A DNA stretch of 14,237 bases from RGIG5612 sp045616165 (GCA_045616165.1 JAZLGF010000035.1:1-14237); one strand, 5' to 3'. Shown: positions 5,492 to 13,864, numbered from the stretch's first letter. The notes: generated by a model not told the origin, from the letters alone. Numbers and translations: made by a program.

Positions 5492-6637
5492 TTATGGATG
5501 ACATGTGCCACATGGAGCGTAGCCCATATCAATAACTTCTTCTTTCGTTCCAACAAAATCTTTTCTATTACCATCTTCTATTTCACCAACATGTCTACAT
5601 CCTGGAAGATGGAATTTATGGGTATTTGTATTTAACACATAGTTTGTCTTAGTTACATCATTCGATGTTTCTTTAACATCCTTAGTTTTATTATCTTCAT
5701 ATAGTTCCTTAAATGTAAGGAATGTGTTAGCAGAAGCGTTCCTTGCCGTTGCATACTTTAATTCATACCCATTGCTGACAAATATTATATCACCTTGCAT
5801 GTCAGTTCTAAATAAGTTTATCTTTTCTTTTTTTAGAAGCGCAAGTGTTTCTTCATGTGGATGTCTATATTGATTATTCTTTCCAGATGAAACAATCGCA
5901 TATGTCGGACTTACCTTTTTTATAAATCTTTTTGAAGATGAATCAGCGCTGCCATGATGCCCGATTTTTATAACATCACTTTTTATTTCATATCCCGATT
6001 TCATCAAATCATTTTCTTCGTCATGGTCCGCATCGCCCATAAACAAAAATGATGTTTCACCAAAAGTAATTCTTACAACAATTGAATTTTCGTTTCGCTC
6101 TTCCGACTTAAAAGGCCCAATAACCTGGCACGAGGCCGAGCCAAGATTAAAGGTTGACCCTAACGTCGGAATTTCTAGTTCAACATTCTTTATATTTAAA
6201 TTCTTTTTGAAGTTTTGAAAAGTTTTCGTATCATATTCAAGCTCAGAACAATAAGCATAATCAACACCACTTACCGCATTAAGTGCGCCCGAAAGTCCGC
6301 CGATATGATCCGCATCCGGATGGGTCGCAACGATATATTTTAAGTAATCAATATTGTTCTTTTTTAGATAAGTATAAACAATATCAGAAGCATCATTATC
6401 ACCACCATCAATCATCATTGCTTCACCGTCGCATTCAATAAGCGTTGCATCGCCCTGCCCTACATCAATAAAATGAACTACAAGTCTAGAGCCTTCGTAC
6501 TCAGCCCCCAGTAGTTCATTAATCTTTAGCGATGTAGAAGATTTTTGCGGTTCGTCCTTAACACCACTGCATGCGCTAAACAATAGTGCGAGAATCGTTA
6601 TTAAAATAATGGCAATACGCTTAAAAGCTTTTTTCAT
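5492..6637 (-). CDS. ComEC-type metallo-beta-lactamase-fold lipoprotein with Cys-rich tail
   Basis: The 381-aa protein carries a lipoprotein signal with lipobox FSAC (Cys23), so it should be anchored outside the membrane. The core is a metallo-hydrolase resembling the C-terminal domain of ComEC: HFIDVGQGDA (55-64), metal motif THPDADH (105-111), GDAD (201-204) and IGHHGS (225-230). All expected metal ligands are present. After a linker, residues 333-381 form a small domain (YVLNTNTHKFHLPGC...GYAPCGTC) with Cys347, Cys376 and Cys379, resembling the metal-binding N-terminal module of Ada. ComEC-like domains are nucleases or phosphodiesterases, but the true substrate of these free-standing lipoproteins is unknown. 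The start overlaps the ydbC stop (TAATG), so translation is coupled. Confidence 0.82.
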   Translation of the reverse strand: MKKAFKRIAIILITILALLFSACSGVKDEPQKSSTSLKINELLGAEYEGSRLVVHFIDVGQGDATLIECDGEAMMIDGGDNDASDIVYTYLKKNNIDYLKYIVATHPDADHIGGLSGALNAVSGVDYAYCSELEYDTKTFQNFKKNLNIKNVELEIPTLGSTFNLGSASCQVIGPFKSEERNENSIVVRITFGETSFLFMGDADHDEENDLMKSGYEIKSDVIKIGHHGSADSSSKRFIKKVSPTYAIVSSGKNNQYRHPHEETLALLKKEKINLFRTDMQGDIIFVSNGYELKYATARNASANTFLTFKELYEDNKTKDVKETSNDVTKTNYVLNTNTHKFHLPGCRHVGEIEDGNRKDFVGTKEEVIDMGYAPCGTCHP

Positions 6638-6861
6638 TATTTATCTAATTTTCCCTCTAAGAGTTCTTTAAGCATAACCGCTTCTTCTTCGTTAAGAGTA
6701 ACGCCCTTACCCATTTTTTCATGTTCCGGCGCCCAGTCTCTTATATCAAACTTTGCTGGTGCATCGTTATAAGAAACTAAGTTCAATTCTTTTCTCCAGC
6801 CCTTTGAGCCTTCTGAAATAACTCCAATATGTTCTACTAATTCATATTTAAATTCTGCCAT
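6637..6861 (-). CDS. ydbC: YdbC-type PC4 homologue, single-strand nucleic acid binding
   Basis: The 74-aa protein is a near full-length match to the YdbC/PC4 family. The stretch GWRKELNLVSYNDAPAKFDIRDWAPEHEKMGKG with the C-terminal helix LNEEEAVMLKELLEG is the family hallmark. PC4-like proteins dimerise and bind single-stranded DNA or RNA; the lactococcal YdbC structure shows this fold. The likely role is in transcription, replication or repair at exposed single strands. It has a strong ribosome site (AAAGGAG, 7 nt upstream) which begins just after the stop codon of the 518-aa gene. Its stop overlaps the next start. It is a common single-copy Firmicutes gene, so it probably marks the edge of the core genome next to the accessory cassette. 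Confidence 0.88.
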   Translation of the reverse strand: MAEFKYELVEHIGVISEGSKGWRKELNLVSYNDAPAKFDIRDWAPEHEKMGKGVTLNEEEAVMLKELLEGKLDK

Positions 6862-6876
6862 TTATTTACTCCTTTA

Positions 6877-8433
6877 CTAATATGTATATCCAATGCTATC
6901 TACTTCTAGCATTCCTCTTTTTAATACTTTTATTCCGAAATGTTCATATGAAAATTCATTAACTGAAAATACTTCTGGTTTAAATTCATCAACTTTATAT
7001 TCATCAACTTCAAATTGTTTGTGCTCAAATTCATCTAATCCTAGATCTTCGATTACTTCTTTTGGTACTTCATAGTTTTGGTCAACCAGTCCAAAAAATG
7101 TGCATCCTGAATCTACAAAGAAAGAAATAAATAATTTTTCTGTTGTCGAATATAAAATGCCTCCAATCATGCTTCCAATTAAACTGCCTACCATATACGC
7201 TAACGGGAATCCCTCAAACAAAACTGTAAACGCAATTCCTGTGGCACATGCAAAACCAGTAGTCATATACATTCTCATAATATCTCTTGCCATTTCGCCT
7301 TTAGTGATTTTTCCAGTTGCCAATTTCAATGCACTATCAATCGTTCCTGTAGTTATTACAACCATGGTTGATATTAAAGCTGGATTAGTATTTAAAAATG
7401 CCTCTCCCAATTTTCCAGTTTGGCAACAAACATTTATTGCGGCTGTGATTGTTCCATTTAAGAAACTTCTCGATGATGTCGAAAGTGCATTTATCCCTCC
7501 TTGTTTAAACGCTTCAACATCAAATTCTCCTTCGGCGAGCAATTTAGAAACACTATTAACAATAATAGGTGCAACACTTATCATAGCTGTTAATGTTGCC
7601 GCAGTAAGTCCCGCTTTCAGCGACTCCCTTGCTATGTCTTCAGCATTAACTAACTTATTAATATCTATCCCAATTTTTTCAAGCAATTCTTCATCAACTT
7701 CACCTTTTTTTGCTGCAGTTGCAAGATCAATAGCTTGTTGATGTGTAAGCTCAATTGACTCAGTTCCTTTTCCATCTTTTACTACGCTGTCAATCGTATC
7801 CAAAACTTCTTTGTATCTTAAAATCTGAATATCATTATTGGGATTGTTTGTCTCTCTGTTACTTAATGTGTCTATCTTTTTTCTAAGTAATTCTCTTGCA
7901 TCCGCTAATTGCTCAGAAGAAATAATTTTGCCTTGTCCATGATACATAGACAATTTAATATTATCGTCTATATCATTAGGGTGTTTACGCATATATTCTT
8001 CAACACTTATATGCTGTTTATGAGCATTTTGATTAAAACGTTCCCACTTGGTTTCTGATATAGCCTTAACAGCACCTTTCGCGTTTGCATATGATTTAAG
8101 GCTGAAATCTTTTTCTATACCATCTGCTGCATTGGTTACTTTTATATCAACAGATCCTAATCCATTTTCTCCAAGTTTTTTTGCAACTGAACCCGTATCA
8201 TGAATAGTGGCATTTAAATTGAATGTTTTCTCATGCCATACTTCATTCATAAATCCTTGCAGTTGTTTCACTCGCATCGTGCCATGGTCTGCTGCTTCTT
8301 GATTCATTGCAGAAGCCGTGTCCTTGATACTTTTTTGTATCTCATCTAACCATTGTTGTGATGCTGTGGCTCCCGTTGCAGCAGCAAGATTTTGAATTAC
8401 ATATTCATAACCTTTGTAAAAACTATCACTCAT
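6877..8433 (-). CDS. Unknown 518-aa membrane protein, nuclease-like N-terminus
   Basis: The family was not firmly identified. Residues 1-265 look soluble. LQGFMNEVWHEKTFNLNA (58-75), SVDIKV (94-99) and DFSLKSY (109-115) give an E64...D96...S-x-K113 spacing compatible with a divergent PD-(D/E)XK nuclease fold; I recall similar stretches in uncharacterised Firmicutes proteins, without function. Residues 273-430 contain about four or five hydrophobic, Gly/Ala-rich segments (273-299, 325-340, 349-372, 388-408, 409-430) that could span or insert into the membrane. Residues 466-500 are seven tandem pentapeptides of the type xDEFx. The ATG lies 2 nt after the stop of the 247-aa gene with only a weak ribosome site, so the two are translationally coupled and likely work together. 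A membrane-acting effector of a defence or toxin system is a reasonable guess but is not demonstrated. Confidence 0.7.
   Translation of the reverse strand: MSDSFYKGYEYVIQNLAAATGATASQQWLDEIQKSIKDTASAMNQEAADHGTMRVKQLQGFMNEVWHEKTFNLNATIHDTGSVAKKLGENGLGSVDIKVTNAADGIEKDFSLKSYANAKGAVKAISETKWERFNQNAHKQHISVEEYMRKHPNDIDDNIKLSMYHGQGKIISSEQLADARELLRKKIDTLSNRETNNPNNDIQILRYKEVLDTIDSVVKDGKGTESIELTHQQAIDLATAAKKGEVDEELLEKIGIDINKLVNAEDIARESLKAGLTAATLTAMISVAPIIVNSVSKLLAEGEFDVEAFKQGGINALSTSSRSFLNGTITAAINVCCQTGKLGEAFLNTNPALISTMVVITTGTIDSALKLATGKITKGEMARDIMRMYMTTGFACATGIAFTVLFEGFPLAYMVGSLIGSMIGGILYSTTEKLFISFFVDSGCTFFGLVDQNYEVPKEVIEDLGLDEFEHKQFEVDEYKVDEFKPEVFSVNEFSYEHFGIKVLKRGMLEVDSIGYTY
6934..7038 (-). repeat. 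Seven tandem 15-nt units coding xDEFx pentapeptides
   Basis: Residues 466-500 of the 518-aa protein read LDEFE HKQFE VDEYK VDEFK PEVFS VNEFS YEHFG: seven consecutive pentapeptides with an aromatic residue at position 4 of every unit and mostly D/E/N/K at positions 2 and 3. The central units also match at DNA level (attcatcaact repeated), suggesting expansion by duplication. The motif differs from the standard A(D/N)LXX pentapeptide family. Confidence 0.75.
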
Positions 8434-8435
8434 TA

Positions 8436-9179
8436 TTATTTATCCATAAAATTTGCTAATTCATACACATAGTAAGCAATAACTCCACAACGATATTGTT
8501 GATCGGTTATTTCTTTATTATCCATTGCTTTAGCAACCTCTGAAAATACCATAGACTTCACTACTGCAGTTTTGCTTTTATCTATGAAATCATCAGAAAT
8601 TTGCGGTAAAGAAAGATTTTCTTTATCTAAAACCTTCTTTCCCAAAAAGCCAACTCCCTTATTAAGTAAAGCTATACCCTTATTCAAAGTTTTCCCAATA
8701 TTCTCTGTCGTAGTTTCTGTTTTGTCCTGAATTTGCGCTCTTGCTGTACCAACTTTTTCAATAACTTGGTTATTAACATATTTAAAATCATTTTGTGCAA
8801 TAAATTCTACATAGTTATTAAAAAAATCTTCATAATTACTGGTATTATTTGAAAGCACTTGATTATTAACATAAATAACCGCTTTATTTCCTAAACTTCC
8901 ATATTTAACACCATATTGTTCAAATGGATTACTACAATTTATATTCGCAGCAACAGCTTGCGCCGATTCTGATTCTCCGATAAATAGAACTTTATTATTT
9001 GAACTAAGTTGTGCTTGATTGTCCGCATAAACTTTTTCCGTCCATATAACAGACTCGACGCTACCATCTTTAGTTCCTACAATTTGATCTTCTTTATCAT
9101 CCTTTGTAGATATCAACGCCGATAAAAGTTCTCCATATTTTTTTGTTTTATCATCAACAACAATTATTAATTTTTTCAT
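8436..9179 (-). CDS. Unknown 247-aa protein, Rossmann/TIR-like N-terminal half
   Basis: Not recognised. The N-terminal half alternates beta strands and helices (MKKLIIVVDDKTKKYGELLSALI; KVLFIGESESAQAVAANI; YGVKYGSLGNKAVIYVNN), as in Rossmann, flavodoxin or TIR-type folds. No catalytic residue set can be assigned. The middle contains an amphipathic helix (ENIGKTLNKGIALLNKGVGFLGKKVL), and the C-terminus is helical. There is no signal peptide. Two starts are possible, each with a ribosome site: ATG 9194 (AGGAG, 6 nt) and ATG 9179 (AGGAG, 6 nt). The second was preferred because MKKLIIVV begins the first strand directly, while the extra five residues contain the second ribosome site. The gene follows the HNH gene with no terminator and is separated by 2 nt from the 518-aa gene, its probable partner. 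Confidence 0.7.
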   Translation of the reverse strand: MKKLIIVVDDKTKKYGELLSALISTKDDKEDQIVGTKDGSVESVIWTEKVYADNQAQLSSNNKVLFIGESESAQAVAANINCSNPFEQYGVKYGSLGNKAVIYVNNQVLSNNTSNYEDFFNNYVEFIAQNDFKYVNNQVIEKVGTARAQIQDKTETTTENIGKTLNKGIALLNKGVGFLGKKVLDKENLSLPQISDDFIDKSKTAVVKSMVFSEVAKAMDNKEITDQQYRCGVIAYYVYELANFMDK

Positions 9180-9212
9180 TGGTGCTCCTAACATATTTTT
9201 CTCCTATCATTC

Positions 9213-10058
9213 TTAAACTAAATGTTTATTTATTTTTAATTTTTCCTCAATACCATTTTCATATTTATATACTAATTTTGTTCTATCAAATATTGGATTT
9301 GCATTATGAATAATTCTATGATGATTAGGACATACAATCAAAATATTATTTGCATCATTATTCATACTTTTAACAAAATAATCAATATGATGCGCTTCTG
9401 CAATATGTGTATCATATTCTTCTCCAATTAGTCTTCCACAAATTTGGCAACGATACTCATATAATAATTTTAAATTGTTTCCAATAGCTCTATTTAATTT
9501 TCTTACTTTATTGATTTGTGTTTTATATTCAATTCCGCTCGTTTCGTCTTTTGTATTATAATCGAACTCCGTTTCTATTGATTGCTCGTCCATGCTTTGA
9601 AAAACATTTTTTACAATAGCAATATCGTCCGCAATAATTGGCTCAATCAAAAATGTATCATCATACTCTGTAGTATAAATTGCCATATACTCCTTCATTT
9701 CTTCTGGCAATTTGATCATGCTTCTATCTTTAGGATCTCTATTTTCTCTTATAGTTTTTATATACTGATAACTCGTAGCAAAACACAGTTGTAATGCTCT
9801 TGCAAAATCACTATTACCAGAATATCTTATTTGATACGCATCTTTTTTTCTTTTTTCTATAGGATTATTAACATTCACAAATGTCACATCATATGTATTG
9901 CTACAAAAAATTAAATGTATGGTCTTTTTCTCTCCTCTTTCCAAAAAACGATCCATATTTTGTAAAAAAATCACTTGTCCCTCAATAGGAAGTGTAAAAC
10001 CATCGTTTAATACAGACCAATCTATTTCTTTTTTATATACATAATTTTCTGTATTCAT
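9213..10058 (-). CDS. HNH endonuclease
   Basis: The 281-aa protein ends in a clear HNH nuclease domain: zinc-type Cys pairs C204xxC207 and C243 with H246, the catalytic segment EAHHID (221-226), NNILIVCPNHHRIIH (237-251) and a final strand. Residues 1-190 form a separate domain of mixed alpha/beta prediction, including VIFLQNMDRFLERGEKKTIHL and YQIRYSGNSDFARALQ, that may recognise DNA; I do not recognise it. HNH enzymes cut DNA and are common in restriction and other anti-phage systems. The start is ATG 10058, with GGAG 6 nt upstream. A TTG at 10070 overlaps that ribosome site and is rejected. It lies 16 nt after the NUDIX gene and 33 nt before the next gene, so it belongs to the same operon. 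Confidence 0.85.
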   Translation of the reverse strand: MNTENYVYKKEIDWSVLNDGFTLPIEGQVIFLQNMDRFLERGEKKTIHLIFCSNTYDVTFVNVNNPIEKRKKDAYQIRYSGNSDFARALQLCFATSYQYIKTIRENRDPKDRSMIKLPEEMKEYMAIYTTEYDDTFLIEPIIADDIAIVKNVFQSMDEQSIETEFDYNTKDETSGIEYKTQINKVRKLNRAIGNNLKLLYEYRCQICGRLIGEEYDTHIAEAHHIDYFVKSMNNDANNILIVCPNHHRIIHNANPIFDRTKLVYKYENGIEEKLKINKHLV

Positions 10059-10074
10059 ATAATTCTCCAATTTA

Positions 10075-10476
10075 TTATTGTAATTCTGTTTCTATTTTAT
10101 CTATCAACTGTATATCTGCTGGTAACCAATCTACATTATAAATTGATTCTTTATTTAGCCATCTTGCTGCTTCATGCTCCTTTAATATAAGTTCACCGCT
10201 TTTAACTTCGCACCAAAAACATTTCATTGAAAGATGAAATTGGGGATAATCATACTCAATTGTATCTATAAGTTCTCCAACTATAATTTCTGTTTCTAGT
10301 TCTTCAAATATTTCTCTTTTTAAGGCTTCTTCCGGAGTTTCTCCTTCTTCTACTTTTCCGCCAGGAAACTCCCAGCCACCTTTGAATTCTCCATATCCTC
10401 TTGCTGTTGCAAAAATTTTTGACTTGTTTTTTAAGTTATCACAGATTATTGCGGCAACAACATTAACTGTTTTCAT
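10075..10476 (-). CDS. NUDIX hydrolase, MutT-like
   Basis: The 133-aa protein carries a complete Nudix box, G40-x5-E46-x7-R54-E55-I-F-E58-E59, preceded by FKGGWEFPGGKVEEGE. The position usually occupied by Gly after EEx is Glu, a variant often seen in small Firmicutes MutT-like (deoxy)nucleoside triphosphate pyrophosphohydrolases. Such enzymes cut NTP-type substrates to NMP and pyrophosphate using Mg2+ bound by the box glutamates. Length is typical. The AGGAG ribosome site overlaps the TAG stop of the helicase gene (TAGGAG), so the two are tightly coupled. Next to a helicase-nuclease it could clean nucleotides or degrade a nucleotide signal rather than act as general housekeeping MutT; that is inference. 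Confidence 0.88.
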   Translation of the reverse strand: MKTVNVVAAIICDNLKNKSKIFATARGYGEFKGGWEFPGGKVEEGETPEEALKREIFEELETEIIVGELIDTIEYDYPQFHLSMKCFWCEVKSGELILKEHEAARWLNKESIYNVDWLPADIQLIDKIETELQ

Positions 10477-10488
10477 ATCTTTTATCTC

Positions 10489-13464
10489 CTACACAACAAA
10501 GTAATCAAAAATATCTTTTCTAACTTCGTTTTCTAATTCAAGCTTAAAATTAACAATTGGCAATTCATTTTCGTTTTTATCTTTTATTGTTTCTTCTTTC
10601 CATTCTTTTGGAAGAGCTTCTCCCATATAATAAAAGTCAGCTCCTTCGCCATCACTTTTTTTGACAAATAATAAAATTTTCAGATTGTTTTGTCTCGCAT
10701 TAATAATCGCTTGTGCTTCATCGCTTTCTATTCTTACACGGTTTCTTGTCATCCAGCTAAAAATTTTATTACTACGTATTTCTGGATTCTCCGAAACCTT
10801 TAAAAACTCATCCAAATATTTTGTTGTAGCAGAAATTGTATCCGATTTTTCATAAGTAACAAATATTGGGCAAGTATCATGTTTTATTCTGTATCCATAT
10901 ACTGTTGAATGTTCATCTTTATCCCAATTAAGAATTCTGCAAGCATCTTTTCTTGAATACTTTTGATATAAAACCAAGTTGTTTTTATCATGTTCACTAT
11001 ATAAATCCTTATATTTTTTCAATCCGTATTGCAGCAAAAGTTCAACTTCATTTTTGAATTCACTTCGTTTTAATTTCTTCTTAAAGCCATTTGCTATCAT
11101 CACCCTATCATCTGATAAATTTATAAATTCAACATTACTATATTTATTCCTTTCAGATTGTGTATTAATAAAGTCTTTATTTAATACTCTACATGCAGAC
11201 AAATAATCATTTTCTTTATACAATTCTCTAATTTTAGATAATTCATTTTTGAATTCATTTTTATCGAATGAACCATTTTCTATTAATTTATTCAACATTA
11301 ATAATTCATGAAGTCTTTTTCCATTTATTATCCAACTCGAAATGAATTCTAAATAAGCTTCTTCATCATCACTAAAAGCTATTTTGTATTCGTCATCAAT
11401 ATTTCTCAAAAACTTATCATATGTTTTTGAATAATCAACAAAAAGCATTGGATCAATTTCGCCTGATGTATAAAAATCCATAATTGTAGGAATTCGTCCT
11501 AATCTATTTTTAAGATCATAATACTTCTCAGAAAACATTCTTTTAGTCATTTTCATGTTGTCGATTGATGCAAAAATCTTTTTTCTTGAAATTTCATCAA
11601 AATGTATTGTAGATGCGCCCGGAATAATTCTGCTGCCTTCCATAACATACCTTCTGATAGAGTCCTTGTTATATGTTCTATCTCCTGATAGCGCTATAGG
11701 TATCATGAAATTGTTATTGTAATTTCCTATAAAGTCTAAAATAACCACATACTCTTTATAGTCAGCTTTTCTAAGTCCTCTTCCTAATTGTTGTATAAAT
11801 ACAATAGGGGATTGTGTCGGTCTTAACATTACAACCTGATTTACTTCAACTATATCCACGCCTTCATTTAATATTTCTACCGAAAAAATATAGTCTAATG
11901 GTGTGCAATCATCAGTCGCTTCATCCTCTTCCATTGCCAAACGGTCAAAAGCGCTCTGTCTTTCTTCTTCTGATGCGTTCCCGTTTAAAGCTATTGTTCT
12001 AAATAACTTTCCAGTGTTTGGATTAATTGTTCCATTAAACTTTTTTGAAAGCATTTCTGACTCTTCAATTCTACTGCAGAAAATCAATCCTTTTACTCTA
12101 TTTCCGCTGTATCCGTAATAGGTTATTTGCTCAATTATATTTCTAACTCTTTCTTCACTTGTTAATTGATTAAATTTATCTGCAGAAATTTGTCCAGTAA
12201 TATTTTCATCAGAAATTATATCTAAATCTTTTATACCAAAATAGTGAAACGGACAAAGTAAATCTTCTTCCATGGCTTGCTGAAGTCTAATTTCGTATGC
12301 TATCTGATGATCAAAAATTTCGTATACGTTTCTTCCCTCAATATTGTCATCTCGTTTATCGGGAGTTGCTGTCATCCCCAACCATAAATCCGGTGTGAAA
12401 TGTTTCATTATTTTTTGATAGGTGTTTGCCGAAACATGATGTGCCTCATCAATAATAATGCAGTCAAATGCATTTGCGTTATATTTGCTTAAATATTCAT
12501 CTTTATTTAATGTTTGAACTGTAGCAAAAATGTAGTCCGCATCGAAGTCCTTATGTCCTGCTCCAACTAACCCCATAGAAATATTTTTCGAAAAAATTCT
12601 TTCATACGATTTTTTAGTTTGTCTTGCAAGTTGTCCTCTATGCACAAGAAAAAGAACCCTTTTAAACCCTAGTTCTCGCATTGCAAAAGCAGATGCATAT
12701 GTCTTTCCAGTTCCTGTTGCAGAAATTAATAATGCTTTATTTTTTCCTGATTCAATAATTTTTTTTAGGTTTTGAATAAAACCAACTTGCATGCTATTAG
12801 GCTCAAGTTTATATTTATCTAAATATATTACGCTGTTTTCTTTTGATATTTCTCTTTGATGTTTTATAATTTCATATCGCTGTTTGTAATTATCGTAAAA
12901 TTCGTCAAATGATAAAGTGAATTCATCATTCCATAATTCATTAAATTCACTTATCACGGCTTGCGCCATTTCACCTTGTTCAGTGGAAATAAATCGAGTA
13001 TTCCATTCTTTATTACTAGTTAATGCTGTCTTTGTAATATTTGAACTACCAATAATTATTCTATAGGTTTCATTGTTCTTAAAAATATAACCTTTGGTAT
13101 GAAATCCTTCACCAGATCTATCTGCATCAAACATCCTTATTGTTATATTTGATAACCCATTTAATTTTTCTAGTGCTTGGGGCTCACTAAAACTCAAATA
13201 ATTTGTTGTAAGAATTTCGCCGGGAATACCTTTTCGTTCTAATTCTTTTAATGTTTGTAATAGCGGTGTTATTCCGCCCATAGTAATAAACGCAACACTA
13301 ATTTGAAATTTTTCGCACTGCAAAAGTTCATCTTCAATTGAAGATATTACCTTTTTCCCTTCTTTATAATTGTTTGAAACAAATTGAGGCTTGTATTCAG
13401 CACTTGACACTATCGATCCATCAATATACGCTGTTTCAAATCCTTTGCGTAATTCTTCTATCAT
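10489..13464 (-). CDS. PLD nuclease / SF2 helicase / DUF3427 protein
   Basis: The 991-aa cytoplasmic protein has three parts. Residues 30-180 are a phospholipase-D-type nuclease domain with H122-x-K124 (FHTKGYIF) and IIGSSN (137-142). One HKD motif is visible, so activity would probably need a dimer. Residues 215-590 are a superfamily 2 helicase core: Walker A SATGTGKT (248-255), DEAH (339-342), TATP (365-368), motif V EILNEGVDI (530-538) and motif VI QQLGRGLRK (558-566). The C-terminus (roughly 780-991) matches DUF3427, an accessory domain typical of this architecture. Such proteins are expected to use ATP to move on DNA or RNA and cleave it. The ribosome site AAGGGG is 5 nt before the ATG. 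The gene heads the five-gene cassette and probably defines its function; a defence role is likely from context but not proven. Confidence 0.9.
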   Translation of the reverse strand: MIEELRKGFETAYIDGSIVSSAEYKPQFVSNNYKEGKKVISSIEDELLQCEKFQISVAFITMGGITPLLQTLKELERKGIPGEILTTNYLSFSEPQALEKLNGLSNITIRMFDADRSGEGFHTKGYIFKNNETYRIIIGSSNITKTALTSNKEWNTRFISTEQGEMAQAVISEFNELWNDEFTLSFDEFYDNYKQRYEIIKHQREISKENSVIYLDKYKLEPNSMQVGFIQNLKKIIESGKNKALLISATGTGKTYASAFAMRELGFKRVLFLVHRGQLARQTKKSYERIFSKNISMGLVGAGHKDFDADYIFATVQTLNKDEYLSKYNANAFDCIIIDEAHHVSANTYQKIMKHFTPDLWLGMTATPDKRDDNIEGRNVYEIFDHQIAYEIRLQQAMEEDLLCPFHYFGIKDLDIISDENITGQISADKFNQLTSEERVRNIIEQITYYGYSGNRVKGLIFCSRIEESEMLSKKFNGTINPNTGKLFRTIALNGNASEEERQSAFDRLAMEEDEATDDCTPLDYIFSVEILNEGVDIVEVNQVVMLRPTQSPIVFIQQLGRGLRKADYKEYVVILDFIGNYNNNFMIPIALSGDRTYNKDSIRRYVMEGSRIIPGASTIHFDEISRKKIFASIDNMKMTKRMFSEKYYDLKNRLGRIPTIMDFYTSGEIDPMLFVDYSKTYDKFLRNIDDEYKIAFSDDEEAYLEFISSWIINGKRLHELLMLNKLIENGSFDKNEFKNELSKIRELYKENDYLSACRVLNKDFINTQSERNKYSNVEFINLSDDRVMIANGFKKKLKRSEFKNEVELLLQYGLKKYKDLYSEHDKNNLVLYQKYSRKDACRILNWDKDEHSTVYGYRIKHDTCPIFVTYEKSDTISATTKYLDEFLKVSENPEIRSNKIFSWMTRNRVRIESDEAQAIINARQNNLKILLFVKKSDGEGADFYYMGEALPKEWKEETIKDKNENELPIVNFKLELENEVRKDIFDYFVV

Positions 13465-13491
13465 ATTTTCCCCTTAAAATAATATATTTTA

Positions 13492-13497
13492 ATTATA
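13492..13497 (-). promoter_or_regulatory. Possible -10 of the helicase operon
   Basis: TATAAT on the minus strand lies 28 nt before the helicase ATG, in very AT-rich DNA. No convincing -35 at 16-18 nt is seen (TTGTAG is 20 nt away), so the assignment is tentative. Confidence 0.4.
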
Positions 13498-13836
13498 TAA
13501 AATTTTTGCTTCAAACTCTACAATATAATTATCTAAAATATGCTCCTGTCGGAATTTACCATCAATTCTCTCTTAAGCAAGAACTGTATTTTTGCGAATT
13601 CAAAAAACAAAATCGGAGGCAATACCCCATAAAAATGCAAAATCACCTTCAGAAGTGGGCTTGTTTTTCCGATTTTGCAAAAATCTAAAAATGTAAACAT
13701 TGAATTGGTTTTGATTTTGTTGTACTATTAATTTGGTCAATAAAATACGTTCTGAAAATTCTAAAAGTTCTTTTATTGATTCCGATTAAAAAGCGATTAA
13801 AAAAATTGGTGTTTAGGCATCTTTGTGCCTTTACAT
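13498..13836. other. Non-coding region upstream of the cassette
   Basis: No credible gene is seen in this stretch. It contains a perfect 10-bp inverted repeat, caaaatcgga (13608-13617) and tccgattttg (13668-13677), enclosing 50 nt that also hold a weaker ccca/tggg pair. A 16-codon frame (13634-13684, + strand) lies inside, but its nearest GGAGG is 15 nt upstream, too far for good initiation. The rest (13690-13815) is AT-rich without recognisable structure. A small hairpin aggca-tctttg-tgcct (13815-13830) lies just before the presumed toxin promoter. Confidence 0.5.
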
Positions 13837-13864
13837 AAGAGCTACCATATTCGGTAGGCGGTTG

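Noticed and set aside
10059..10070. Upstream TTG start for the HNH gene
   Set aside because: It overlaps the GGAG ribosome site of the ATG at 10058.
13338..13688. Plus-strand 116-codon frame across the helicase start
   Set aside because: It begins inside the helicase gene on the opposite strand, has no ribosome site and no recognisable domain.
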